A stretch of 64,000 nt of DNA from the NCBI GenBank assembly GCA_030425505.1, contig JAUIAB010000012.1, positions 1-64,000 on the forward strand, given 5' to 3'. Shown here one piece after another: positions 48,931-57,915 of this stretch. A program made the translations under genes and the position numbers. Under the pieces are notes generated by a model. It had not been told where the DNA came from. It searched no databases and was given only the letters and a program-made list of their open reading frames with translations. How positions within the stretch are numbered: the first letter of the stretch is position 1; every line of letters starts with the position of its first letter. This stretch comes from Bacteroidia bacterium (GTDB taxonomy: Bacteria > Bacteroidota > Bacteroidia > Cytophagales > Flammeovirgaceae).

Positions 48931-49905
48931 ATGCTTAATATTACAGAAGCAAAAGAGCTAGTTGAAAAAACTCTTAGTGAAATCCCTGAAAAAGATCAGC
49001 CTAATAATCTTTACGAGCCTATACGATATATTCTTTCTCTTGGGGGAAAAAGGGTAAGACCGTTGTTAACTCTTTTAGGTTGCTTTGCTTATTCAGACGA
49101 TTATAAGAAAGCTTTGCATCCTTCTATTGCTGTGGAGTTGTTTCATAATTTCACTTTGGTACATGATGATATTATGGATCAAGCTCCTTTAAGAAGAGGC
49201 AAGAAAACGATTCATCAAAAGTGGTCTGAAAGTATAGGCATTCTTTCAGGTGATGCAACCCTTGTTTTGGCCTACCAGAATTTGATCAAGGGATTGAACC
49301 CTGAGTTATTTATCAAGATTTTTTCCAGATTTAATGAAATAGCATTAGAGGTTTGCGAAGGTCAACAATTGGATATGGATTTCGAGCTGATAAGTCAGGT
49401 GACTGAAGAGGAGTATATTTCTATGATTTCTCTTAAAACAGCTGTATTGCTGGGTTTTAGTTTTGAGATGGGAGCTTTAATTGGCGGTGCTTCTCAGGCG
49501 GATGCTGAAAAGATGTTCTGGTTTGGTAAGAATATTGGAATATCTTTCCAGCTTAAAGATGATTTTTTGGATGTTTACGGAGATCCTGAAAAGTTTGGTA
49601 AAAAAAAGGGAGGAGATATCTTGGCGAATAAAAAAACTATTTTGTTTATTGAAGCTTTGCAAAGAGCTTCTCCAACCCAAAAAGAGAGTCTCTTGAAACT
49701 TTATTCTGCTGGAGGTGAGCAAGTTAAAAAAGTAGATGAAGTCACTCAAATCTTTGATGAGTTGAATGTAAAAGCCTGTGTTTTTGATCTCATAGAAAAG
49801 TATTACCGACTTGGAATTAGTGAGTTACATTCTACTTCTATCCAAAAGGATAAAAAAGATTTTCTAATTCAGTTTGTTAACGATTTAGGTAATAGAGTGA
49901 GTTAA
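48931..49905 (+). CDS. Polyprenyl (trans-isoprenyl) diphosphate synthase
   Basis: It joins isopentenyl diphosphate to allylic diphosphates. The 324-residue enzyme has GGKRVRP near 38-44, the first Asp-rich motif DDIMD (79-83) and the second DDFLD (210-214), with helices between. Product length cannot be told from sequence alone. Farnesyl, geranylgeranyl or a longer quinone side chain are all possible. The pathway context is ispF at 34148-34627. It stands 84 bases after the E2 gene, and converges on the TolC gene. Confidence 0.9.
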   Translation: MLNITEAKELVEKTLSEIPEKDQPNNLYEPIRYILSLGGKRVRPLLTLLGCFAYSDDYKKALHPSIAVELFHNFTLVHDDIMDQAPLRRGKKTIHQKWSESIGILSGDATLVLAYQNLIKGLNPELFIKIFSRFNEIALEVCEGQQLDMDFELISQVTEEEYISMISLKTAVLLGFSFEMGALIGGASQADAEKMFWFGKNIGISFQLKDDFLDVYGDPEKFGKKKGGDILANKKTILFIEALQRASPTQKESLLKLYSAGGEQVKKVDEVTQIFDELNVKACVFDLIEKYYRLGISELHSTSIQKDKKDFLIQFVNDLGNRVS

Positions 49906-49916
49906 AATATTTTTTC

Positions 49917-51338
49917 CTAAAATCCCCAATCGTTTTTAACCCAACGCATGCCTGCTTTGGATTTAAAGATCTTAAACTGTAACTCTAAAAGTTTAACCTT
50001 AGCTTTTATAAGAGCTTGTTGCCTATAGTTAATCAAAAAAACGGAACTCTCCCCTATTTCAAACTTTCTTTGTTCTGCCTGTGTCATTCTTTGATAGTTA
50101 TTTACATTATCACTTGCTGTAGTAATTTGGTTTGTCAGGTTGCCAACCTCATTTTCATAGGAAAGAAGCTTGTTGGTTAGTGCCAGCTTCTTTTGATCAT
50201 AAACAAGAATTGTACTCTTCCAATCGTATTTTGCCTGTTTTAAGCTATTTCTTTCATTTCTAAGAAAAAGAGAGGATTTAAAGTTTAGTTTTAAAACAGA
50301 GTTTTCGTCTAATTTTGATCTTTCATAGTTAAAGTCAGGATCATTTAGCCAACTGTAGGATAGATCTATTTTGGGCTTAATTAGTTCACGATAAAGTTTT
50401 GTTTTTATCTCATATTGCGCTTGTTTTTGCTCATTAATTTTTAACTCTGGATTATTAGAAATCCATTCATCTATTTGATTATCAGAAATTTGAAGAGAAA
50501 TATTTAAAAAATTATTGTTTTGAACTTCATTTAACCTTTGCGGCTCTACATCAAGGTTTATTATTAGTGGTTCTGCATTTTCACTCCATAGAAAGTTAGA
50601 AAGTTCTAGGGCTTTGTTTCTATAATTTAGCTCTGCTTGAGAAAGATTTAGTTTTTGGTTTTGAACTTGTATTAGTGCTTCGACTGTATCAATAGCTGGT
50701 TTATCTCCCTGAATGAAGCTTTGCCTTACATTACTAAACTGACTTTCAGATAGGTCTAGTGCTTCTTTGTAAACTTCTCTTGTCTCTCTAGCAATAACTA
50801 AGTCAAAATAAGCTATGGATGCTTCCAGCAAGAGGTCATTTATCATTTTATCTCTCATTGCCTCTGAAAGTTTTGCCATAGCTTTAGCTGTATTGAGTTC
50901 TGCTCTTCTTTTGTCAAAAAGAAGTCCTTCTCCTAGAGGCACTGTGATTTCAGCTGAGATAAGACCGTTTTCAGGAGTATATAACTCGGGATTTAAAAAA
51001 TCTCCTCTTGCTTCTTTGTATGATAGCTTAAAAGAAGGACCAAAGTAACTATATACTTTTGTACCTGCTTCTAGTACAGAAAAATAGCTCTTTTTATCAA
51101 AGTTTTTCTCTCGAAAAGAGGCATATGCCTGAGGGTCAAATAAGCCTCGAGTGCCAGACAAACCAGCATTTGCAGAAAGTGCTTGCAAGTTAGCCTGCCT
51201 TGAGTAAGGATGGTATTCTATTACATAAAAAAGAAAGTCTTCAAATTCTAAAATTTTTCTATAAACAATAGAGTCCTGAGAAACCCCATCTGAGATTCTA
51301 AGAAGAAATAATAAAAAGAAGAAAACTAGTTTTCTCAT
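49917..51338 (-). CDS. TolC-family outer-membrane efflux protein
   Basis: A 473-residue outer-membrane channel protein with a signal peptide (LLRISDGVSQDS). It has two long, heptad-rich helical repeats of the TolC type, seen as AMAKLSEAMRDKMINDLLLE and NKALELSNFLW. It is last in the operon order TetR, ABC, HlyD, TolC. It would complete a type I-like export channel across both membranes with the HlyD-like adaptor. The substrate is unknown. Confidence 0.88.
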   Translation of the reverse strand: MRKLVFFFLLFLLRISDGVSQDSIVYRKILEFEDFLFYVIEYHPYSRQANLQALSANAGLSGTRGLFDPQAYASFREKNFDKKSYFSVLEAGTKVYSYFGPSFKLSYKEARGDFLNPELYTPENGLISAEITVPLGEGLLFDKRRAELNTAKAMAKLSEAMRDKMINDLLLEASIAYFDLVIARETREVYKEALDLSESQFSNVRQSFIQGDKPAIDTVEALIQVQNQKLNLSQAELNYRNKALELSNFLWSENAEPLIINLDVEPQRLNEVQNNNFLNISLQISDNQIDEWISNNPELKINEQKQAQYEIKTKLYRELIKPKIDLSYSWLNDPDFNYERSKLDENSVLKLNFKSSLFLRNERNSLKQAKYDWKSTILVYDQKKLALTNKLLSYENEVGNLTNQITTASDNVNNYQRMTQAEQRKFEIGESSVFLINYRQQALIKAKVKLLELQFKIFKSKAGMRWVKNDWGF

Positions 51339-51398
51339 CTGTTAAAATTTGTAATTTGCTTAGAACACATCTTAATCATTGCTTTGTATGTGCTTCGA

Positions 51399-51414
51399 TT
51401 TTAAATCAGACATG
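51399..51414 (+). repeat. Copy of a short dispersed repeat (see 9514-9529)
   Basis: TTTTAAATCAGACATG occurs here on the plus strand and is repeated exactly on the minus strand at 9514-9529. Similarity continues on both sides for roughly 40 bases with a few differences. This copy lies in the 83-base gap between the HlyD and TolC genes. Confidence 0.55.
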
Positions 51415-51421
51415 GTCCGTC

Positions 51422-52786
51422 TCATTTCTTTTTTCTCTTATCTTTTGTTGTTACTTTCTTTTCAGCGTGATAAAAATCGGGAGGGAATCCATTTAGTTGT
51501 CTCCAAAGCTCATACCAAACAGGCACATCTTTAAGTAAAGCTATCCCTTTAGCTCCAGATCCAACCCTTAATAATTTAGGCCATTGAAGATTAAGATCAT
51601 CTTTTGGTTTAACTACTATTCTATACCTCCCATTGTCACTGATAAAATTGTCTATAGCCACTATCTCAGATCCAAAAGTACCATAAGATACATTTGGCCA
51701 GCCTGAGAAAACAATAGCTGGCCACCCATCAAACATTAACCGAACTTCATGACCCTTTTCTAGTAACGGAACGTTAATTGGTTCAACATACAATTCTGCC
51801 GCTATTTGAAACTGGGCTGGCATAATGCTTATTATCACTTCTCCCTCTTTTATGGTCTCCCCTAATCCAACTTTAATTGCCTTTGTAATATAACCGTCTT
51901 GAGGAGCCTTTATATAATACATTTCGTTTCTCAAAGTATAGTTTTTTAGCTGATTCTCCAGTTTTGCTACAGACCCATCCGCTTCGTATTTATTTGACAC
52001 TGCAGTAAACCTATCCGATGAAGCTTTAGCTATTTTATTATCGTATTCATTTCTTATTGCATTTAAATCAACTTTAGTATTAATGAGTGCATTTCTACTT
52101 GTCAAAAGCTTATTTTCACCTCCAATCATTTTTGCTTTTGCTGCCTGAAACTTGTTTTTTTTATTCTCAAGATCCGTTAAGGACTTCAAACCTTCATCAT
52201 ATAAGTTTTCCGTTCTTTTAAACTGTTTTTCTGCTATTTGAAAATCTATTTTGAGTGCCTCAAAGTTTATACTATCAGATTGTACTTTAAGCTGTGCTTG
52301 CTGAATATAGTTTTTAGCCTGCTGTACTTTTAATTCTTTACTTACCTTGAGAGTTTCTACTTGTTCTTTCAGAGCTGAAACTTTCCCATTGTAAGCACCA
52401 ACAGATGATTTTTTAGCATCTAATATTTCCTTTGTTCGTGCTACTAGTTCAGGGTCTAAATAATCATTTTTAATTTCTGATATATGAAGTATCGTATCAC
52501 CTTTCTTAACATAATCGCCCTCATTTACATACCATTCTTCAATTCTACCAGATATGGCAGAGTGGATTGTATGCGGTCTTTGATTTGGTTTTAGAGATAT
52601 AACTGTTCCAGTAAAGCTCACGTTTTGAGTCCACGGCAAAAAAAGAAAACCAAGAAAAACAATTAAACTTCCAATAAGAGTTCTTAGCATAGAGTCTTTC
52701 TTTTTCTTATCTTCTACCATAGAAAAAGATTTAAACTCTTTCTTGTTAACCTTATCATCAATACTATTTTCCGATATATTTAACAT
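51422..52786 (-). CDS. HlyD-family membrane fusion protein
   Basis: The periplasmic adaptor of an ABC exporter. The 454 residues begin with a cytoplasmic segment, one transmembrane helix at about 35-55 (SLIVFLGFLFLPWTQNV) and the biotinyl-lipoyl-like half (GRIEEWYVNEGDYVKKGDTI). A long coiled coil follows at about 110-290. The lipoyl fold is completed by YYIKAPQDGYITKAIKVG, and a beta-barrel and tail end it. The gene is 20 bases after the ABC gene. Together with TolC it should bridge the periplasm. Confidence 0.9.
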   Translation of the reverse strand: MLNISENSIDDKVNKKEFKSFSMVEDKKKKDSMLRTLIGSLIVFLGFLFLPWTQNVSFTGTVISLKPNQRPHTIHSAISGRIEEWYVNEGDYVKKGDTILHISEIKNDYLDPELVARTKEILDAKKSSVGAYNGKVSALKEQVETLKVSKELKVQQAKNYIQQAQLKVQSDSINFEALKIDFQIAEKQFKRTENLYDEGLKSLTDLENKKNKFQAAKAKMIGGENKLLTSRNALINTKVDLNAIRNEYDNKIAKASSDRFTAVSNKYEADGSVAKLENQLKNYTLRNEMYYIKAPQDGYITKAIKVGLGETIKEGEVIISIMPAQFQIAAELYVEPINVPLLEKGHEVRLMFDGWPAIVFSGWPNVSYGTFGSEIVAIDNFISDNGRYRIVVKPKDDLNLQWPKLLRVGSGAKGIALLKDVPVWYELWRQLNGFPPDFYHAEKKVTTKDKRKKK

Positions 52787-52806
52787 TGTAAATACTTTTT
52801 TATAGG

Positions 52807-54510
52807 TTAACCTTTATTATTATCTACTTCTACTTCTTCAAGAATACCATTCTCTATTTTCAACACTCTATTAAATCCATCTTTGAAGCAGAGTGCATTA
52901 GAAACTACTATTACTGTCCAGTCTCTTTCCACACTTAGCAGATGCTCTATAAAAGCATGTTTGTCATCACTTTCCCAAGCATCCAAATGATCTTCTAGTA
53001 AGATTAATTTTGGACTCCCAGCAATGCATCTTGCTAAAACCAATCGCTGGAAAAAGTCGTCGGAGTATTGATCATTTTTGGGTATTATTAGTGTTTCATA
53101 GCTATTCTCAAGTTCTTCAATAACATTTTTTAACCCCACAATTTCTACTGATCTTACCACATCATTAAAGGTAATGTTTGATCTCCCTAAAGCTACATTA
53201 TCATATACTGTACCCTTAAAGATCCTTTCTCTTGATATAGTATCACCAATATTTTTTCTTAGCTCTACCAAATCAATATTTCGCAATGGAATATCGTTAA
53301 ATGAAATATTCCCAGTAAAGTTTTCGTACATACCAGCCAAGCAATGTAAAAGAGCAGATTTACCCTCACAATCAGAGCCTTTAATTAATATTTTATCTCT
53401 AGTGTTAATTTTTATGGAAACATTATCCAATACTATTCTTTTTCTTTTTGGATGCCAATACGTAAAATTATTTATTTCGATATTGATTCCTTCCTGCTCA
53501 AAAACATCATTTGGCTTTTGTCCATTATCTCTCTCTAGAGGAATGTCTGTAACTCTTCCCAGTTTTTCAATAGATGTAAGTACATCATAAATAGTTTCTG
53601 TACTCATCATTAGCTTATCAATTGAATTGAAAATTAGAATAATAATGATTTCTGCAGCTACAAACTGTCCTATATTCATCTGCTGCTCTATTACTAATAT
53701 CCCTCCCAAGATTAATAAACCCGCAGTAATGGCAGCTTTAAAAACTACAACCTTTATATAGTGAGCCGCTAAAACACCAAAATGTTGCTTTCTTGCTCCA
53801 ACATACCCTGAAACTAGCTCATCCGTTTTCTTCATAGGAAGAGAAGAGTGCCCCGCCAGCTTAAAGGAATCCATGACCCTAGCCATTTCTTGTAACCAGT
53901 AAGCGATCTCATACTTATAAGTAGATTCCTTTAAGCTTGTTTTAAAACCTTTAGGAGCTGAGTAGCTAAATACTATAAACAAGATCACCATAAAAATCAC
54001 ACCAAACAAAATAAAGAAAGGGTGGTATATGGATAAAAGAATAAGACCAAATATCACTTGAAGTGAAGCTGCAGAAAAATCAATTAAAACTTTTGATAGC
54101 CCTTTTTGAATGGAAACCGTATCAAAAAAACGATTTACTAGTTCAGGAGCATATTTGTTTAAAATTTCTTCTTGCTTTAGTCTTGGTATCCTATATGCAA
54201 ACTCAAAAGAAGACCTTACGAATATTTTTTGCTGTAACCGCTCAGAAGTAGTTAATTGTTTTACTTGAAAAATACCCGTAATTATCACTCCAGCAATCAC
54301 TATAGAAACAAGAACTATCCAAGAGGTTGATACCTGTCCACTTGTTATTAGTCCTATAATAGCTTGAATTCCTAAGGGCAGAGATAAGTTTATTAGCCCA
54401 ATAAATAAGGCATAGATGTAAATATTTAGAATATCTTTCTTATCAACTTCTAATAAGTTAAAAAAACGTTTTATTGGATTCAGTTTCCCATTTTCTTTTT
54501 CCATTCCCAT
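52807..54510 (-). CDS. ABC exporter (fused permease-ATPase) with degenerate nucleotide-binding motifs
   Basis: A 567-residue half-transporter: five or six membrane helices in residues 25-290, then a nucleotide-binding domain. Walker A is kept (GSDCEGKSA, about 377-385). The signature LSGGQ is replaced by YSDDFFQRL (about 483-491). Walker B reads LILLEDHLD, with acidic residues in reversed order (ED for DE). The H-loop His is replaced (VVSNAL) near 537. No peptidase domain is present. It is first of the export operon after tetR. ATP hydrolysis may be weak, or this may be a specialised subfamily. The substrate is unknown. Confidence 0.82.
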   Translation of the reverse strand: MGMEKENGKLNPIKRFFNLLEVDKKDILNIYIYALFIGLINLSLPLGIQAIIGLITSGQVSTSWIVLVSIVIAGVIITGIFQVKQLTTSERLQQKIFVRSSFEFAYRIPRLKQEEILNKYAPELVNRFFDTVSIQKGLSKVLIDFSAASLQVIFGLILLSIYHPFFILFGVIFMVILFIVFSYSAPKGFKTSLKESTYKYEIAYWLQEMARVMDSFKLAGHSSLPMKKTDELVSGYVGARKQHFGVLAAHYIKVVVFKAAITAGLLILGGILVIEQQMNIGQFVAAEIIIILIFNSIDKLMMSTETIYDVLTSIEKLGRVTDIPLERDNGQKPNDVFEQEGINIEINNFTYWHPKRKRIVLDNVSIKINTRDKILIKGSDCEGKSALLHCLAGMYENFTGNISFNDIPLRNIDLVELRKNIGDTISRERIFKGTVYDNVALGRSNITFNDVVRSVEIVGLKNVIEELENSYETLIIPKNDQYSDDFFQRLVLARCIAGSPKLILLEDHLDAWESDDKHAFIEHLLSVERDWTVIVVSNALCFKDGFNRVLKIENGILEEVEVDNNKG

Positions 54511-54521
54511 ATTTTTTAGCT

Positions 54522-55193
54522 TTATTTAGTAGTTGACAAAACAAGGTTAACTAAAAAGTCTTTTAATTTTTCTTGACCACCAACATCTGTCATTGATGGT
54601 AGGTGCTCTGAAAAATATTTTTGAATTAAAATTCCTTCCAGCACTAAAGATGCCAATGATTTAGGAAAAGAATAACTGCTATTAAAATCACTTATTATTT
54701 GACTTAAACGTGAGCATAATCTATGATAACCTGAAAATAAACCTTCTCGGTCATTATGATCTACTTCCTTCGTAAGATAAGCTTTTGATGATTCTGAAAT
54801 TACAATCTTTTTAAGAGCTACTGCATCAAGATCTAAAGGAAAAAACTCTGTTTGAGTAGTGTCTGCTAAAACTTCAAGTGCTACTTTCAATTTTTCTTTG
54901 GATGAAGTTATATTATTTGTAGCAAATACTAGTCTATACTCAAGCCAACCCCAATAGACTGCTATCAAATAAAGGAGTAATCGATGTTTATTTTCAAAGT
55001 AGCGATAAATTGAACTTTCCGTAGTATTTAAAGTCTCTGCCAGCTTTTTGAAAGTAAATTTTTCTAAACCTAGATCATCTATAAGCTTTATACTTTCTTT
55101 AACTATTCTCTTTCCCAAATCAGATCCTTCTGGATCTTTTAGATATATTTTTTCACTTACTTTTATTTTTATTCTGGAAATCAGATCTTCCAT
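54522..55193 (-). CDS. TetR-family transcriptional regulator
   Basis: A 223-residue repressor with an N-terminal helix-turn-helix at about 36-80 (LGLEKFTFKKLAETL, then ESSIYRYFENKHRLLLYLI). The C-terminal ligand domain is helical. The ABC gene starts 11 bases downstream on the same strand, so tetR leads the operon. A perfect 22-bp inverted repeat lies 27 bases before its start codon, which suggests autoregulation. The inducer is unknown. Confidence 0.88.
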   Translation of the reverse strand: MEDLISRIKIKVSEKIYLKDPEGSDLGKRIVKESIKLIDDLGLEKFTFKKLAETLNTTESSIYRYFENKHRLLLYLIAVYWGWLEYRLVFATNNITSSKEKLKVALEVLADTTQTEFFPLDLDAVALKKIVISESSKAYLTKEVDHNDREGLFSGYHRLCSRLSQIISDFNSSYSFPKSLASLVLEGILIQKYFSEHLPSMTDVGGQEKLKDFLVNLVLSTTK

Positions 55194-55219
55194 AAAAAGT
55201 TACTTTAACACATAAAACA

Positions 55220-55279
55220 ACTTTCAGTATAAAAAGTTTTAATTTTATAAAAAAAAGTAAAACTTTTTATACTGAAAGT
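55220..55279. promoter_or_regulatory. Perfect 22-bp inverted repeat, probable TetR operator
   Basis: The arm 55220-55241 begins ACTTTCAGTATAAAAAGT and continues to a TTTA end. Its exact reverse complement stands at 55258-55279, with a 16-base AT-rich spacer. It covers the region just before the tetR gene and is the obvious binding site for the TetR protein or for another dimeric regulator. The position fits blocking or activating the export operon promoter. Confidence 0.7.
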
Positions 55280-55357
55280 ATTACTACTATATAAAATTTA
55301 GTATTAAACCCGCTGTTTTTATGAATTAACAAATAACAATACTATCTTAACTGCTGA

Positions 55358-55406
55358 GCAGAGCCGTAAAATCAAGCTTAAGCAAACTAATTTATTTCGG
55401 CTTTGC
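55358..55406 (+). repeat. Long-loop hairpin in the rnr leader
   Basis: GCAGAGCCG at 55358-55366 pairs with CGGCTTTGC at 55398-55406, nine pairs including one G-U. The loop of 31 bases holds a small AAGCTTAAGC palindrome. It is 27 bases before the rnr start codon and may affect translation or mRNA stability. No T-run follows. Confidence 0.35.
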
Positions 55407-55432
55407 GTTGTAATAACTAATAAATAACAAAC

Positions 55433-57550
55433 ATGTCAAAAAAGAAGGGGAAAACGGACTCTGAGAGGTTAAAGGAAAAAATTCGACACATACTTAATAA
55501 AAACCCACTAAACCCAATCAGCTATAAGCTATTATCCCGAGCAATTAACGCAAAAAGCCCAGAGAAAAAGGCAGCTTTTAAAAGTGCTTTGAGGCAACTT
55601 ATTGATAAAGGAAGTGTAATAGAAGTAAGAAAGAATTTCTATCAAATTGCTCAAAAAACAGACTATCTAGAAGGTATCGTAGATTTTGTTAATCCAAAAT
55701 TTGCGTACATCATTGTTGAGGGTCAAGAAGAAGATATTTGGGTTCATGCTTCTAATTTGCAAAAAGCTCTTCACGAAGATAAAGTCAAAGTAGAGCTACT
55801 GCTTTATAAAAACAGGTATCCAGAAGGTAGAGTTGTAGAAGTTTTAGAAAGAAAACGCACAGAATTTATTGGTACTGTTGAAACTGGGGAAAATTTTGCA
55901 TTTGTAAATACAAATGGTAAGAAAATGCACTACGATATCTTCGTCAACAACTCTGATTTGAATGGAGCAAAAGATGAAGACAAGGTAGTAGTAGAAATAA
56001 CTAGTTGGAGAAAAAATGAAAAAAACCCAACTGGGAGGATTAAAAAAATTCTAGGGAAAGCTGGTAAAAATGATACTGAAATTCATTCTATTATGTTTGA
56101 GTTTGGTCTTCCATTTGAGTTTCCATCTGCTGTTAATAAAGCATCAGATAGAGTTATCGAAAAAATTGAAGCGGCTGAAATTGGCAAAAGAAGAGACTTT
56201 AGAGACATCACAACTTTTACTATTGATCCTTTAACAGCTAAAGATTTTGACGACGCCTTATCTATTCAAAAGGTTGGAGATAAGTTATGGGAAGTTGGTG
56301 TTCATATAGCTGATGTCTCCCACTATGTAACGGAAGACTCTGCTTTAGATAAAGAAGCGTCAGAAAGAGCTACATCTGTCTATCTTGTAGATAGGACTAT
56401 TCCCATGTTACCAGAAAAGATATCTAATGGCGTTTGTTCTCTTAATCCTCATGAAGACAAACTTACTTTTTCAGCTGTTTTTACACTGGACGAAAATGGT
56501 ATAATAAAGAAAGAGTGGTTTGGTAAAACAATAATACACTCTGACAGGAGGTTTACCTATGAAGAAGCTCAAGAGCGAATTGAAGCAAAAACTGGAGATT
56601 TTTCTGAAGAGATTATTTTACTTAATTCTATTGCTAAGAAGCTCCAAAAGAAAAGATTTTCTGAAGGCGCAATCTCTTTTGAATCTGTTGAGTTTTCATT
56701 TGTTCTTGATGAGCAAGGAAATCCTTTAGAAGTTATACCAAAGGTTAGAAAAGATGCTCACAAACTAATTGAAGAGTTTATGCTTTTGGCTAATAAAAGA
56801 GTTGCAGAGTTCATAGCAAAGAAAAAAACGGAGAGTAATCAACCCACAATGATTTATAGGGTACACGAAAACCCCGATCAGGAGAGGATACAACAGCTAG
56901 CCCTATTTATAAAACGATTCGGGTATTCATTCAACCCTTTCGCTTCTAATATTGCGGATGAGTTTAATAAGCTATCTGTAGAGCTTGAAGGAACTCCTTT
57001 CCAAAATATCATTGAAATGCAAGCCATACGATCTATGGCTAAAGCCATATATACTACTGAAAACTTAGGACATTTTGGCTTAGGCTTTGATTACTATACT
57101 CACTTTACTTCTCCGATCAGAAGATATCCCGATTTATTAGTACATAGAATACTTCATCGGTATCTACAAGAAAAAACTTTCTATTCCAAAGAAGAAATGG
57201 AGCACTCTTGTAAACACTCTTCATCGAGAGAAAAAGTAGCTGTTGAGGCTGAAAGGGCTTCCATCAAATACAAACAAGCAGAGTTCATGCAAAAGTATAT
57301 TGGTGAAGAAATGGAGGGTATAGTTTCTGGAGTAACTAACTGGGGACTTTATGTAGAGTTGACAGAAACCAAATGCGAAGGGATGGTAAGGGTAAATACC
57401 ATATCTGATGATTACTACTATTATGACGAAGAGAACTTAAGAATAGTGGGGAAAAAGTATAAGAAAACCTATTCTATGGGCGATAAAGTAAACATCTGTG
57501 TTTTAGATACCAACCTAGATAAAAGAACTATAGATTTTGAGCTAATCTAG
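55433..57550 (+). CDS. rnr: Ribonuclease R
   Basis: RNase R is a processive 3'-to-5' exoribonuclease that degrades structured RNA and helps rRNA and tmRNA quality control. The 705-residue protein has the N-terminal winged helix and cold-shock domains. The RNB catalytic domain starts near 263 with DPLTAKDFDDALS, whose Asp residues bind metal. A C-terminal S1 domain follows at about 624-705 (GIVSGVTNWGLYVEL). Length is typical. It is a single gene. Confidence 0.95.
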   Translation: MSKKKGKTDSERLKEKIRHILNKNPLNPISYKLLSRAINAKSPEKKAAFKSALRQLIDKGSVIEVRKNFYQIAQKTDYLEGIVDFVNPKFAYIIVEGQEEDIWVHASNLQKALHEDKVKVELLLYKNRYPEGRVVEVLERKRTEFIGTVETGENFAFVNTNGKKMHYDIFVNNSDLNGAKDEDKVVVEITSWRKNEKNPTGRIKKILGKAGKNDTEIHSIMFEFGLPFEFPSAVNKASDRVIEKIEAAEIGKRRDFRDITTFTIDPLTAKDFDDALSIQKVGDKLWEVGVHIADVSHYVTEDSALDKEASERATSVYLVDRTIPMLPEKISNGVCSLNPHEDKLTFSAVFTLDENGIIKKEWFGKTIIHSDRRFTYEEAQERIEAKTGDFSEEIILLNSIAKKLQKKRFSEGAISFESVEFSFVLDEQGNPLEVIPKVRKDAHKLIEEFMLLANKRVAEFIAKKKTESNQPTMIYRVHENPDQERIQQLALFIKRFGYSFNPFASNIADEFNKLSVELEGTPFQNIIEMQAIRSMAKAIYTTENLGHFGLGFDYYTHFTSPIRRYPDLLVHRILHRYLQEKTFYSKEEMEHSCKHSSSREKVAVEAERASIKYKQAEFMQKYIGEEMEGIVSGVTNWGLYVELTETKCEGMVRVNTISDDYYYYDEENLRIVGKKYKKTYSMGDKVNICVLDTNLDKRTIDFELI

Positions 57551-57568
57551 CAAAGAAAGAGTATAAAT

Positions 57569-57599
57569 AAACCCAAGAAATTTGCATTTTCCTGGGTTT
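57569..57599. terminator. Bidirectional terminator between rnr and rpmE2
   Basis: AAACCCA (57569-57575) pairs with TGGGTTT (57593-57599), with AGAAA/TTTTC-like pairing inside and T residues on both sides. It serves both convergent genes. Confidence 0.75.
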
Positions 57600-57605
57600 T
57601 GAAAA

Positions 57606-57848
57606 TTACTTTTTGTATTTCTTGTTAAACTTCTCGACTCTACCTGCTTTACTAGCAAATGTATTTTTACCTGTATAAAAAGGATGAGAAGCAGAACTAA
57701 TTTCTACTTTTACTAAAGGGTATGTCTTACCATCTTCCCACTCTATTGTTTCTTGAGTGTTTAAAGTAGATTTATTAATGAATTTGTATCCACTAGTGAT
57801 ATCTAAAAAAACTACGTCTTTATATTCTGGATGTATTTCCTTTTTCAT
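57606..57848 (-). CDS. rpmE2: Ribosomal protein L31, type B
   Basis: An 80-residue large-subunit protein. The type B (zinc-independent) form is shown by the lack of the CxxC zinc motif and by the sequence [18 protein letters not shown] and [10 protein letters not shown]. In some bacteria such paralogs replace the zinc form under zinc limitation, but here it may be the only copy. A clear promoter lies 21 to 52 bases upstream of the start codon. Confidence 0.95.
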   Translation of the reverse strand: MKKEIHPEYKDVVFLDITSGYKFINKSTLNTQETIEWEDGKTYPLVKVEISSASHPFYTGKNTFASKAGRVEKFNKKYKK

Positions 57849-57868
57849 TAGAAAAAATTTTTGGATTG

Positions 57869-57900
57869 CAAATTTACGAGTCCTATTTGCTATTTACAAA
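57869..57900 (-). promoter_or_regulatory. Promoter of rpmE2
   Basis: On the minus strand TTTG (57897-57900) is followed after 20 bases by TAAATTTG (57869-57876). Both elements match the Bacteroidota consensus at the expected spacing. The start codon of rpmE2 is 21 bases further on. Confidence 0.75.
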
Positions 57901-57915
57901 TGGATATAAAAAAAT

